Source of the DNA: Berberis thunbergii
Lineage: Eukaryota > Streptophyta > Magnoliopsida > Ranunculales > Berberidaceae
Reading direction: 5' to 3'
Length of the DNA: 64,000 bases
Assembly: GCA_003290165.1 (NCBI GenBank)
Contig: QNQO01008294.1
Location: 1 to 64,000 of the forward strand
Of the stretch, positions 1-11,435 are shown one piece after another. The notes beneath the pieces were generated by a model. That model was not told the origin of the DNA. It was given only the letters and a program-made list of their open reading frames with translations, and ran no database searches. How positions within the stretch are numbered: the stretch's first letter is position 1; each line of letters begins with the position of its first letter. A program made the translations under genes and the position numbers.

Positions 1-417
1 ACGCTTGCTCTCTCTGCTGGATTTGATTCCTAGGGTAGAGGTTTCCTTTGATTTGTATGGTTTCGATTTCTTGGTGGTATTTACATTAATTTTACGACTT
101 CTTTTCAGATCTTGTTTGATTTATCTTTGTAAGGGTTACTTCATAATCCAAGATTTGGGTTCACATTTGGGTGTGTTCAGCTATTTCCAATTTCTGAAAT
201 TAGCATACAAGATTAGTTGTTTCCATTGCAAAGCTCTGTATTTCGCTCACCTAAATTGTAAGGTAATACAAACCGAAACCTTCTCCTTTTCTCTCTTGAG
301 TTGTTTTTCAATTTTGTGCTAATGGGTTTCTTAATTGATGATTTCAATTTAAGTTGGGAAAATCATGCCCTGAGATCTTTTTTTCTCTTGGCACTGTCAC
401 TCTGCTTTGCTCTACAG
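1..417. other. Leader or intron-like sequence, no gene identified
   Basis: T-rich sequence that looks like plant intron or 5' leader. It ends in a pyrimidine-rich stretch and a CAG acceptor at 415-417, which leads into the first short exon candidate. The open frames here are short and have no recognisable motif. Confidence 0.4.
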
Positions 418-1174
418 ACTGATCTGGACAAATCAAAACAGGTAACATTTCAGTTTTCTCTGAGATCTCAATTTTTTATTATTATTCAAAACAGACTGAT
501 CTTTTGATTATTCTTTTTTGGATATTGATTGGGAAGGTATGATCATGGGGTGTCAATATCATCTGTTTAGTACAATTTAAGAGTGACTCATTCATGTAAA
601 GGGGCGCCCATCTTAGACTATGACCTTGCTCTACTCTTCTAGCCCATGCTCATGCTTGCTATCACCATGGGTGTTTGCTCCGAGTGTCATCTTTCCTTTC
701 TAGCTCATAACCATTGTCATAATCATCATCATCATGGGTCAGTTTCAGTTAAACTCCTCTCTAATAACAAATTAATTCCTTTTATTACCCGTTGACTGAT
801 AAATCTCAATCAACCAGGTACTTCATCCAGGTCATTTGTCAAAGGAATGGAAATATGAAAACAGGAGACCATTTTTAATGTATGTATGACAATGACAATT
901 GAAAGAGTGAAACGTACGAATGAATGAATGATCATGTTTGTTCTAGTAATTCATTTCATTGATGTTAAAACAGAATGAAATAGAGAAGCAGCAAGTGGGA
1001 CTGTGCAATTCTAATGGCGGTGGTAAGATTCAGACAGAAAGATTGAATTACATAAATAAATAACTATATGTATATTTTTTGTTCATCATTAAATACGTTG
1101 TTTGTATTTGTTTTGCAGTTCGTGTTGGTGCAGACTATGCACCGCCAAGCCTGCTAGAGGAGAAGTTTGGATTG
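418..1174 (+). CDS. Three short exons of an unidentified gene (partial)
   Basis: Three small segments at 418-441, 974-1022 and 1119-1174 are each bounded by AG on the left and GT on the right (GTAACA, GTAAGA, GTAAGT). Joined in order they keep one open frame. The predicted peptide has pieces TDLDKSKQ, NEIEKQQVGLCNSNGG and RVGADYAPPSLLEEKFGL. The phases fit: the second exon ends one base into a codon and the third completes it. I do not recognise the protein. A possible further exon at 1823-1879 would encode a hydrophobic segment (ILVQLTLWVLFLLLQII) but has a poor acceptor. The exons may belong to the same locus as the AVT1-like exons downstream, but the peptide does not match that family as I know it. 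Confidence 0.35.
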
Positions 1175-2107
1175 GTAAGTGAGATGCATGTTGGTTTGCC
1201 TTTCAAAAAAAAAAAATGTTGGTTTGTGAATTGGTACTAACTGCAATACTAGGGGGACTCTTTGTTTTTTGTTTTTGTTACCTAGATAAGTTTTATCAGT
1301 ATTCATAGTTTTGTTGTTGAGGCTACACATATTTTCCCTTGGGTTGTTTCATTTTTGGCTTCACTTGTAGATATAGAAGTAATAAACTAATTAAATACAT
1401 TGTCAAGTGATAGTAAGAAAAGAAACGTTGAAAGGACAAAGGTGGATTGAATAGTAGATGTTTAATTGCAGATGATCGGTTGTTAATCTTGATGTTTTAA
1501 TCAGCTTCAATATATTGTAATCCTATTTTGCTTGTCTGTTTATGTAAGGAAATTTTAGATAGAATATAATAGTTTAACAATCCATTATACCAAACAAAAA
1601 AATCTTAGTTTTCCACCACTTTCCTGTCAAGCCCACCATTCAAACCACTATGTTTATCTGCCAATGTGAAATCATATGAGAAACATAAGAAAAACTTTCA
1701 ATTTACTTAATGCCTTAAATATAATTATATATTATCTCTTTAACCATTGAAATTAAGCATAACACAATCTTCCTCGTGTACCTTCACTTCAGAAAATATT
1801 ATGGTTTAACCTGTGTTGGAAGAAGATTTTGGTGCAACTGACGCTATGGGTTTTGTTTCTGCTTCTCCAAATCATCAAGGTAAAATCCAAAGACTTTATT
1901 AGTCTAATGGTTTTATAGTGAAACTGTTTTGCTGGACATGAATGGTTGGCTGTCAAAATCGGCATTAGAAACCATAGTGCTGAATTTGATAATCTTCATT
2001 AGATTTCAAAGTCAGTAACATTTTTTACTAGTGTTTGTGATTTGGAAATTTTTGTTGAGCAAAGTCAAATGGTAATTATTACTACTGTGCTATGGATTTT
2101 GTTTCAG
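1175..2107. other. Intron-like or intergenic sequence
   Basis: AT-rich sequence between the unidentified exons and the AVT1-like fragment. Apart from the weak hydrophobic exon candidate at 1823-1879, I see no coding signal, repeat or RNA gene here. Confidence 0.4.
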
Positions 2108-2594
2108 CTGGAGGAGTTCTTGCATCTGTATTAGTGGTCGCTTGCTTGTTTTACGCTGGATTGGTGGATCATGTTGAACTCCCGACAAAGAGGCGACAAT
2201 TAACCTTACAACCCTTCCAGTAGCCATTGGATTATGTGGGTACTACTACTCGGGACACGCAGTCCTCCCAAACATGTACACTTCAATGGCCAAAACCAAA
2301 CCAGTACCCATCAGTTCTCTTAACAAGGTAGCAAAGTTGATCTTCAAGTTGCACAAGTTCCTACTTGCTTGAACCAAGTAGTTAAAAATAATCGTTTCAA
2401 ACTTTTCAATTTTATTAAACTATCATCTATAATCTTGTCAACTAAACCTTTGGTACAATTTTGCTATCGTTACAGTAATGTATGTCGGAGTTGCCGTAAT
2501 GGGTTACAAAATGTTTGGGGACAAAACAGACTTGCAGTTAACACTTAACATGCCACAAAATTTGGTTGCCTCCAAGATTGCAATATGGACTACG
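2108..2594 (+). pseudogene. Vacuolar amino acid transporter AVT1-like, broken fragment
   Basis: Two exon-like pieces (2108-2327 and 2476-2594) encode middle membrane segments of a plant vacuolar amino acid/auxin permease (AAAP superfamily). Visible matches are AGGVLASVLVVACLFYAGLV, then LTTLPVAIGLCGYYYSGHAV, then GVAVMGYKMFGDKTDLQLTL and NMPQNLVASKIAIWTT. In the family these lie in consecutive transmembrane helices of a protein that exchanges amino acids across the tonoplast. The first piece has a frameshift near 2185-2200, between HVEL and TINLTTL. The segment that should join the two pieces (the ACFGICTL-type helix) is missing or replaced by about 150 bp of non-coding sequence. The second piece ends at a good donor (ACG|GTATGT), exactly where the hAT-like element is inserted. 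No N-terminal or C-terminal exons were found. It is a pseudogene fragment. Confidence 0.75.
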
Positions 2595-3495
2595 GTATGT
2601 AGGGGTGGGCACGGTTCGAATCGGTTCCAAATTTTGAATAACCTAACTCGAACCGTTTAAATTTTAACGGTTTCAATCCGGATCGGTTTTTCCATTTTGA
2701 ACGTTGGAACCGAACCTAACTCGAATCGTTTACAACGGTTCGGTTCCAAATGGTTCTTGTATTATATATCTAAAAAATATTAATAAAAAAATAAAGAAAT
2801 GTGATCTTTATAAACTGAAGAAATGTGAATCAAATTATGTGAGACAGAAAAAATCAATTTTTATTGTTTGCCACATCTCGATTTTCAGAGTCAAATTATG
2901 CTATATTTGGCAAGGTCTCACGCCTATTTGGCGAACCAACTTCATAGTAAAAACAGCTAAGTACAAAAAATTGCTAGTCTATGACAGGCTCCTGCATGGA
3001 TTGCTGCAGATTATATTTGTAGTTGGGTTGAAAGAACCAAACACCGCAAGAAACATTTTGGTAGTTCTACAATAAAATGGAATCCATGAAGATTGTAAAA
3101 CCAATTATGTGTTACACTTACATTTTTCTTTTACTTAGTTTATTCAATACAAGTATATGAAATAGAAGTATAGAACTGAAATTATTTGTTTCTGACTTGC
3201 ACAAACAAAATCATCGATTCTTCATGCATGCTAGCACATATCTCTGTTATAAATACTCTATCAACACATGAATCCAAATTAACCTTTCGTTATGTGATGA
3301 TGGTACTGAGATCTTGAGCTGAATCTGAGGAAGCAAATCTTCAAAGAACAAAGTCAATCGAGTGAGGAAGGTTGGGGATTATGGCTGTGGGAAGAAGATC
3401 TGAGACGAGAGCGAGAGAGGATGAGATTTGGGGGTGTTAGGGTTAGAAATCAGATCGTGGTGGTTGGGTGGTGCGTTGTCGTCGTGCAGGTTTGT

Positions 3496-5229
3496 TGATA
3501 GGGACATAATTAGGCTATTTTTAGTACCATATTTCTATATATATTTTAGCTATTACTTGTTAATTATGTTACTAATTGCTATTTTCATGTTTGTGTAGGT
3601 TTCCAATTACAATATTTTAAAATAGAATCAACTTGGCAATTTTAGGAATACTAATTGCACAAGGAATTCATACAAGCAAGAAAACCACACCAACAAGGAA
3701 CCACAGAAAGAGGAAAACAAGAATAAAAGGGGGAAGATACCTGGCTTTGAGGGACGATCCAACAACCCATCTAGCAATAGCATTCATCCATTGCAAAGCC
3801 CTAACCCACCATCTCAGACTTTTCTTCATCATCATCCACGCTTACAAACCCTAGCCGCCGTCACACAGAATCCATCCCATCCACGGCTGCCATCACCCAT
3901 CATCTGTTTCATCTCTCAGATTCTAAGTCCCTAACTCTCGCTGTCCCTGAATCGTCCCCATACATCGCTCTGTTTCGTTCCCATCACAGCCGCACAAACC
4001 TTTTCACTGTTTTCATCTCTCTCTCGATCGCCACCGTCTCCGTCCCTTTTCCTTCCCTATTCGTCCCTTCTCGTTCTCAGCCAAAACCCTCGTCTCAATC
4101 CTCTCTCTCTGTCCCTGATTGTTGCCACCTCGCCAGCAACCAAACATCGTCAGCCCTTCACTCCTTCGCTGTCTATCGTCATCCCCTCACTCACATCTTC
4201 TTCTCACTGGAGAAAGGAGCTGAATAAATCGAATTCGCGAGAGGACGGTGAAGGAGCAGATCACGAAGAGAAAGAGGATTCTCTTCTTCTATTCGCACCC
4301 CAGCTTCTACTCAGTTCCACCACGAATCAGTGTTTTGTTTTCATCTCTAAACATCTCTTTTTCTTAATTTTAGTTTGATTATTGATTATGGATTACTGTT
4401 TGAATATAATTAATATGTCTAGCTAAAATCCTCTTAGTTAGGGGTGGATTCAAAGCCTCGAACATGTGTTTTATAAATTAATTGAATTTAATCTTCCTTG
4501 CTATTAGTGATTGTGTTTTGCTTAACTGCTTTATAGAAAACTTTTCTTTGTATGTTTGTTAAGGTGGTCAACTTAGTAAGCATGCTAGGATCTGGAGCTA
4601 GAGTATAGGAGAGTTTTACCTAATTGTTATAATCCTATATTCACAAGTAGTAAATACCAAGGAACGTTGGTAAGGTTAAGTAGAAACCTAGGCAAGAACA
4701 AGATGTTGATCATACTTGTAATTGCCTAGTCAGTGTTCATATTTTTCACAAAACTTAATGATCTTAGATTGCTATTTAACTTGCGATTCCTATTTAGATA
4801 GCATGATAAGAATAGTTTGAAAGCGACGCTTAGTTTAATTCAACAAACTTGGGAAAATAATAAGATTAATGCAGTGCGATCATGGTTAGTCTTGAGCATT
4901 GTCTCTCACGAGTTAGCAAGTGATTATTGAAGATTAATTTATAAGCATATGTTTGGTGTGTGGAGATAAACCCTTAGCTAATTTCTCATTTTTGTCATAT
5001 CTTTAGTTTATTATCTTTACATTAATTTTCGTAGTTATTTTCATAATTTAATTTAGAAAATTCAATCCCCTTTTATTTAATTAATTAGGTTGTTAGTTGT
5101 TTTTTTTTTAGTTATTATTAGTGTAATTGACAAGCCCTCTAATCCCCGGTCTAGATTGATCCCTACTTATTCTATACTACAAATTACAAAGCAGAGTATT
5201 AAGTTGTGTGCTACTAAAATAGCGCATCA
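3496..5229 (+). repeat. 5' LTR of the Athila-like element
   Basis: Starts TGATAGGGACATAATTAGGC and ends GCGCATCA. The same sequence recurs almost base for base at 23542-25256. The pyrimidine-rich 3900-4330 part is a likely transcribed leader region. Any reading frames in it are repeat-derived. Confidence 0.9.
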
Positions 5230-5234
5230 ATTTT

Positions 5235-5252
5235 TGGCGCCGTTGACGGGGA
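5235..5252 (+). promoter_or_regulatory. Primer binding site (tRNA type) of the Athila-like element
   Basis: TGGCGCCGTTGACGGGGA lies five bases after the 5' LTR. It matches the TGGCGCCGTTGCCGGGGA site typical of Athila/Tat elements, with one change (GCC to GAC). It is where the priming tRNA would pair for minus-strand DNA synthesis. Confidence 0.85.
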
Positions 5253-5280
5253 TTAGAAAAGTTGTTCATTACTTAAATAG

Positions 5281-5333
5281 TTTTTATTTATTTTTATTTT
5301 TATTTTTATTTTTATTTTTATTTTTATTTTTAT
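5281..5333 (+). repeat. Hexanucleotide microsatellite (TTTTTA)n
   Basis: About nine near-perfect copies of TTTTTA or TTTTAT lie in the leader between the primer binding site and gag. The FLFLFLFLF reading frame across it is an artefact of the repeat. Confidence 0.9.
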
Positions 5334-5355
5334 CGATTTTTTCTTTTTTCTTTCT

Positions 5356-5741
5356 TTATCTCATGTACCAGTTCATACACAATAGGAGATCCAGCGAAAA
5401 CTTAGTAGAATACGATTCAGAGCTTGAGAAAACATTTAGAAGACGAAGAAGATAAACAAAAGAACAACAAACATCTAGTTTTGTATTTGAATCTGAAGAG
5501 TTCGACATGGGAGATAATAGATCTATTAAAGAACTTTCGGCATCCACCTTGGACAATGCCGCACCCTTGTGCATTCAGTACCCATTAGCCGCGCAAGGCA
5601 AGACTGAGTATTCGAGTTGAAATCCAGCCTACTTCATCATATTCCGAAGTATCATGGTCTTTCTATGGAGGATCCAAATAAACATTTAAAAGAATTTGAA
5701 GTTGTATGCTCCAGTATGACACCAATAAATGTGGATGAAAA
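5356..5741 (+). pseudogene. gag: Athila-type gag, N-terminal remnant
   Basis: The frame begins MYQFIHNRRSSENLVEYDSE and continues with an arginine-rich run. This is the usual start of an Athila gag (capsid precursor that packages the element RNA in the cytoplasm). A TAA interrupts at about codon 34. The frame then continues through SFVFESEEFDMGDNRSIKEL and APLCIQYPLAAQGKTE until a one-base shift near 5617. It resumes in another frame with HHIPKYHGLSMEDPNKHLKE and FEVVCSSMTPINVDEN. The capsid motif ends abruptly at 5741, where the minus-strand element begins. So the gag has a nonsense mutation, a frameshift and a truncation. Confidence 0.75.
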
Positions 5742-5742
5742 C

Positions 5743-7539
5743 TGATGCAAATTTAACTAACCTAAATAAATAGGTTAATTTAACCTAATTTTATTAACTG
5801 CAAGTGCACAGTGTCTAACTGGTAGACAAGGGCAAGTACAGGTCGATCCCACAAGGACTGTGGTTGCAATTAAATTTCAGAGTTTATTTAAACTAATTTA
5901 AATGGGGTTACAGCAATTAAAATATCTAAATAAAAATCAAATTAAAAACAAAATAAAAAGTTTTAAAGAATATGAGAAGAGAAACCAAGGCATTGAATCC
6001 ACCACAGGTTCTTTGAGATTTGTGTAATCAAAAATATTGTTTTCAAGATTTAACATGACTAACCTGAAGATTAATCTAAGTTCACAATTGATTTAAGCAT
6101 AGGTATAAACCCCTAGAATTGCGTGTCTTCTTACAGCACACACAATCACAGGTTTATTTTAACTAATCCTAATCCCTAGCATTGTGTGTCTTCTTACGGC
6201 ACACACAATCACAGATTCAGATTAATTGATTAAATCAGACTTTTGAATTTCAACAAAGGGTACTTCTAACTACCGACTAGTCTAGATAATTAATCAGGAT
6301 ATAATCGGTGAAAACAATTTATTAAAAATCATAAATTAAATGTGTTTAACGTTAAGCATAAAGAAAATAATAAATTTAAATACACAAACTCTAGGAAATC
6401 CTGTGGTTTCATCGTAGCCTTGGCGAAGGGTTTAGCTATCCATGGTAGTGGTAGTCATCTCCTTGTGATGTGGTACGCCGCAACTCATCTCTGCACGAAC
6501 GCGAATCCCGAGAAAAGGGCTGCTAAAGGCACTGGGGTGGCTCTTAGAGAACTCAGGGGCGTCAATAGCTGAACTGTTTGAAAAACAGTTTTCTCCCGCC
6601 AAAGTCGCGCGCTGCTGCGCCTTCGTCTCCAGCGAGACGCCGCTCTGTTCCGCGCTGTTGCGGCTTCTTCGCGAGCTCCTCGTGGTCCCTGACTTGCCCT
6701 GGTACCTGCAAAAGAGAGATAGGATGAAGAACAAAGAAGTTAACGCAAGAAAACAAAGGAGGAGGCGAAACAGAGAGCTCTGTCGCGAGCTCTGTCTCGC
6801 GGCAGTGGCGCTTCTCGCTTGGTCTGTTGGCGAGGTTGGAGCAGAGAGATAGAAGTGGGGGAGGGATAGACGAGGAGAAGAGGGGAAAACAGGAAGGAGG
6901 GAGCGAAATAGGGTGGAAAACAGGGAGGTTGTGCGCGCGGTGGTGGTGGTGATGGCGGAGAAGGTGGTGCTCGGTGGTGGTGGTGATGGCTGTGTGGCGT
7001 GATGACGTGCAACAGGGTGTCACGCCCCTGTTTCAGTGGGATGAAGGAGGAGGTGGTTGTTGAAGAGGAGAACGAGGTGAGAGATGACGAGACGAGGAGT
7101 GATGGCGGGATTATCGCGCTGCCGGCTCTCCTATCGAGTGAGGATTGCCGGCAGGGTGGTGAGGTGGCTGGCAAAGAGATGAGGGGAGAGGGGCTGTGGC
7201 AGAGGAGAGAATAAGAGATCCCCCGGTTCTCTAAGATTAGGGGAGCTAAATAGGGTTCTATTATCTTGGGCTTGGGTTTTTAGGTTAGCATTTTTGGATT
7301 TGGGCTTAGGTTAAATTAGGTGGATCTAGGTTTACTAGGGTTAGGTTTAGATATGTGACTCTCTGCTTTATACCACCACTAAAATCGACCAATTGTCTGT
7401 CGCCTTAATACCATTTCATCGTTAACGCTCAAATTCCTGCCAAGACATGAAAACGAAATAATTATTATAAATTATAATAATCGAAACACTAACATATATA
7501 AATTAAGGGATATATTATGTAATAATTATGTGAATATCA
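5743..7539 (-). repeat. 3' LTR of the nested minus-strand element
   Basis: It begins TGATGCAAATTTAAC and ends GTGAATATCA on the plus strand (TG...CA ends with TGAT/ATCA symmetry), 1797 bp. It contains the line AAGTGCACAGTGTC...GGTCGATCCCACAAGGACT, common at LTR ends of plant Ty3/gypsy elements. A local duplication of a stretch with CACACACAATCACAG lies at 6125-6215. The GC-rich 6430-7200 part is a likely transcript leader. The histidine-, serine- and proline-rich frames there are not host genes. Confidence 0.75.
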
Positions 7540-9687
7540 AATACCCCCAAACCTATATTTTGCTAGTCCTCGAGCAAAACAATAAGATAAAATCTAACTC
7601 ACTTTCGCAGGAATCATCGGTTGCACTTACCTTAAACGTGCAACAAGGCTTTAAACCCCTAGATTACCTCTAGTGGACGAGTTATAGTCTCGTGAGGGTT
7701 TCCAGAAATGTTACCCACAAACATTATGACTCATAAATTTCCAAAACATGGTAACTTAGTCTATTATCCTCAGAGTAAGAATTTAATTGCCAAAAATTTT
7801 TGAAAATAGCTAACAGTCTCACAATAATATATCAAAGAGTCTCACAACCATTTAATAATACCCAAAGGTTAAATAAATTTCATCAATTATTCCCAACTCA
7901 AAGTGTGTGTGTGCATGGCCTTATCAACATAACTTTTTATTTCAGAGTAAAACAATTACTAAATCTCCTTTAGAAAGTTTGTTTTGACTTCAAACCTCTC
8001 ATGTCACTCACAATGAAACACTCAGAGATTTGATATTTCACTCAGTTTATATGTGAGGAAAAGAGTAAATAATGGAAAACAATCATCTCACATATAGTAA
8101 TATGAAGAACGGACTTTTCAAGAATGGAATGAATATGATCTCATGGACAGGAATATCAATTACTTTTAAGAATGTTAAATCATACACCATAGTTCTTATT
8201 TATTTAATCTCCACATCTACGAAACTAACCATCTCTTAAGATCAACTAGGACTTTAATAGGTTGTAATGGGTTTTAGGTAATGGCTAACAAAGAATGGAA
8301 AAGGGTATACGAAAAATCTCTAAGAATGTATATACCCACTAACACAAGGGCTATGAAGAGTAAATCAATGTTCTAACCAACGTTACTTTTTTTTTTTTTT
8401 TTTTTTTTTGACATCGCTTTTTTTTTTTTTTTTTTTTTTTTCAACTACATGTTTTTCCTCTTCTACTCAATAGAATGTTTCAACACTGATGACTCATGGT
8501 ATATTTGATTTTGTTCTTTCTAATTGCCCATTTCCAACTAACATTCATCCATATACATTCTTAGATAAATTGGGTATTGATAAGGGGTTAACAAATAAAA
8601 GGCTATCAACGGCTCAAAGGGCTTCAAAAGGGAACTAATGAGTGGGTAAGTAAAAGGCTAGAGAAGGTTTAAGAAAAACTTGCCTACATCATTTCTTAAG
8701 TTCAGGTTGGTATTATGACATCTCAACTAAATAAACTAAAAAGTTCTAGTGCAATAATTTAATTTTAATGTCATTCTCAAAGCAATTGATAAGAAAAATG
8801 AGAATAATGAGATCATCAACGACTTAATGCGAACTCAAGAAAAATTAGAGTATATTTATCTAACACTCAGAAATAAAAGAATGGCTCAAAACTTTCACTG
8901 GTTAAGTCTCCACTATTATTCTAAGGTTTTCTAGCTCATATCTCACTCATCAACTTCAAATCATGCTAATATGGCTTATAGTGCAAAAAGTAATCGAGTT
9001 GAAAAAAAAATCTCATGAAATAAATTTAACTTAAAGATAATATCAAACCATATGCTTTCCTATTGATATATAAAAGTGACAAGTGAAAGCATGAATTCCT
9101 CAAATTTAAAGGCATACTTGAAAGCACATCCTCTTCATTGGAAAGAAACTTAGATTTGAATGCATTTTCAAATCGAAAATTTTCACATATTCATACTTAA
9201 CTATGTATTCAATGGAGATTGAGTAGAATACAATAGTCAATTGTGAAATACATTTCATTTCAAATGTTCAAAAAATGCAGAAAAAATCTTAAGCGTCACC
9301 CCCAAACCTAAACCAAACATTGTCCTCAATGTATAAAATGATGATCATGACAAATGCAGGAAAAGAAAATAGGAGAGTTAGAGTGATATTACCATGGGAA
9401 AATTTTACCAATTTCCAAGAAGTCGTCCATCAATGAGGCTCACAAACATAAGAATCATGGAGTTTTCATTAGAAATCGATAAAATGCAGACTCGACATCA
9501 ACAAAGAAAACTAAAAAAAAACAAGTTGTAAGTCAAAACTGTTATGGAGCTAACGAGTATGAATGAAACACAACTGAATAGGGTACTCGAAAATCAATCC
9601 AGACTAACAGCAAAAACACACAACTAAAGCTAGGCTGCCTCCTAGGAGCGCTTGATTTAACGTCGTCAGCCTGACATATATTCTCCC
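7540..9687 (-). other. Non-coding spacer of the nested element
   Basis: Two kilobases between the last reading frame and the LTR, AT-rich, with two long T-runs at 8388-8440. It contains the pre-polypurine box (complement of TTTGCTCGAGGACTAGCAAA at 7558-7577) and two copies of the polypurine-like box ACCCCCAAACCT, at 7543-7554 and 9298-9309. No other gene is seen. Confidence 0.6.
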
Positions 9688-10842
9688 TCATGAGTGATAT
9701 ATCATGAAGTGACGAGGAAGAACATAGGGAACATTCACCTCAAAAGGGTGAAGGAATCGTATACCAACAACTTGAAAAGTTGAGGACTCAAAAATAGCAA
9801 CCACATGCGACACAAGATACACTAGCACATCCCAAAAGCTGCAAAGACACCATCTAAAATCATATAGAAATAGTAAAGAAGCTCGCATTCCTTGGAAGTT
9901 AATAGGGATCTTAAACATGAATAGGTCGCAAGTAGTGATATGCAACAAAGGATCATCCCTTACTCCTAAAATGGAACATCCTAAGTCTGGTTCCAAATCA
10001 GAAGATTGGATAATTGCCACATCAGGATGGTGAAAATTGAAATCATCTTTTACTAACAATGGATCCATATAGGTAGCATCAGTCAATATGAAAGGGATGG
10101 AAAGTGGTATGCCTATAAATATGTCGGGTGGTACAGGTTTATCGTAACAAAATGGATTACACCAAGATGATGAGTTAGACAACGCAACAACACCCCCAAA
10201 CCTAGAATTAGCACTACCTATGGCATGTAGTCTCTCATTAAATATATCTCCCGACTTCTTTGGGACAACCTGTTTTGAATTCAATGTAGATGGAATAGTA
10301 ACATGCAAAGTATCATCAGTACCTGAAAACGCATACCTGAGAGTGTCAGGTAATTGTTTAAGGTCAAGCTCAGGTGGCTCAACTGATGGGACTAGTTTTG
10401 ACTCACTGAGTGGAAGAGGCTCCACTTTAGACTTCCATTTATAACTAGGATCCACAATGGGGACTGAGTCAAACAAATCATTGACTTCCCTAATGGAATC
10501 ATCAGCATCAAAGTCCAAACTAGAATGAGTCAAACAAGCCTCTAAATGGTCATGTGTATCATGAAAACAGTCAAGGGGAGACTCTAAAGACTGTTCACAG
10601 TTTGATTCTATGCATGAGTCACTAGGAAGACATATGTCGAGTGGGTCTTCATGAAAATGTGGGGAAGGGAATGGGTCAGGAAGCAAAGTAGTTTCTATCA
10701 CATTATCCACAAAAACATCATCTGACTCGGATTCCAATGTGTTTCCTAACTCACTTTCAGATATTGCCTCAGTAATATGATCCACAACTATCTCAAGTCT
10801 TTGAGTCGTGGCTATCAACTCAGTCATGATCAGATAATCCAT
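9688..10842 (-). pseudogene. Retrotransposon polyprotein fragment (region just before reverse transcriptase)
   Basis: A 384-codon open frame. The first 130 residues are acidic and low in complexity (SESELGNTLESESDD, DSCIESNCEQSLES). Residues around 160-185 read EPPELDLKQLPDTLRYAFSG, then DDTLHVTIPSTL. This matches the segment that precedes the reverse transcriptase domain in Athila/Tat polyproteins (family form: LELKPLPxHLKYxxLG...LPVIISxxL). After that the catalytic domain is absent. Instead the frame runs through a different sequence with no RT motifs (no YxDD) and ends at HFMIYHS. The frame is therefore a fusion of the pre-RT segment to spacer sequence after an internal deletion. I do not think it makes a working enzyme. 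Confidence 0.55.
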
Positions 10843-10860
10843 GGAAATACTTTTGTCATT

Positions 10861-11100
10861 GGAATGAAAGTCTTGCTTTTCTAATCATGTCTTAGAACTG
10901 GTAAGTTACGTTCTGAATGGGTTGGTCCTTTTATTATTACTAATGTTTTTCCCCATGGTGCTATACAGATCATTAAGAGTGTCACAACCAAGAAGGAGTT
11001 TAAAGTGAAACATCATCGACTTAAGCCCTATTATGAGTCATTTGTGGAGCATGACGTGGAGGTCGTATCACTCCATGTTCCCACTTATTCTGAGGATTAA
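10861..11100 (+). pseudogene. Integrase C-terminal tail of the outer Athila-like element
   Basis: Eighty codons ending in TAA at 11098-11100. The peptide includes GMKVLLF, then a TAA, then [28 protein letters not shown] and [13 protein letters not shown]. This is the chromodomain-less C-terminal DNA-binding part of Ty3/gypsy integrase (family form: GKLRSRWxGPFxVxxVFPxG...FKVNGHRLKPY). The in-frame TAA after KVLLF and the loss of everything upstream mean it is dead. The stretch CCGTCAGGCTGCACGACGTT at 11108-11127, and AAGCGC followed by GGGAGGCAACCCA, are the usual Athila/Tat sequence just after pol. This confirms the orientation. Confidence 0.8.
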
Positions 11101-11400
11101 TTGGAGATACCGTCAGGCTGCACGACGTTAAGACAAGCGCTTTTTGGGAGGCAACCCAATTAGATTTGTTTTTTTTATCATTTTATTTTATTTTCGTAAT
11201 TTTTGTTTTTATTTGTTAGTAGTTTGTTTTTCCGCTTTTAAATCTTTCATTGCATGTGCTATAATCTATTAACATTGAGGACAATGTTAGGTTTAAGTGT
11301 GGGGGAACAACACATTGTTTTATTTTTAAAAAAAAAGTGTCAGTCCCTTTTTTTAAATATGTTGGCTTTTATTTTTTTTGTTGGTATTAGTGTCATAAAA

Positions 11401-11435
<35 letters not shown>

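Larger units (their letters stand above)
5743..10848 (-). mobile_element. Nested minus-strand Athila/Tat-type retrotransposon remnant with one LTR
   Basis: On the minus strand the order is a pol-proximal reading frame (10842-9688), a long non-coding spacer (9687-7555), a polypurine tract AGGTTTGGGGGTATT, and a 3' LTR (7539-5743). No second LTR or primer binding site is visible at the 10848 side, and I see no convincing target duplication. Either the element was truncated when it entered, or a later deletion removed its 5' half together with most of the host element's gag-pol. It resumes directly into the outer element's integrase tail at about 10850. The shared spacer motifs show it belongs to the same lineage as its host. 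Confidence 0.7.

Noticed and set aside
1823..1879. Hydrophobic exon resembling a TauE/SafE-type membrane helix
   Set aside because: Only 19 residues, poor acceptor, and the preceding exons do not match that family.
6432..7214. Overlapping frames on both strands, rich in His, Ser, Pro or Arg
   Set aside because: They lie in the GC-rich leader part of a retrotransposon LTR, overlap in many frames and show no domain.
9688..10842. 384-codon minus frame as a possible host gene
   Set aside because: Its middle matches the pre-RT region of Athila/Tat polyproteins and it sits inside an LTR element with the expected spacer and LTR behind it.
5743..10848. 5-bp target duplication for the nested minus-strand element
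   Set aside because: GAAAAC on the left and GGAAATAC on the right are only loosely similar; the outer end has no LTR terminus to anchor a duplication.
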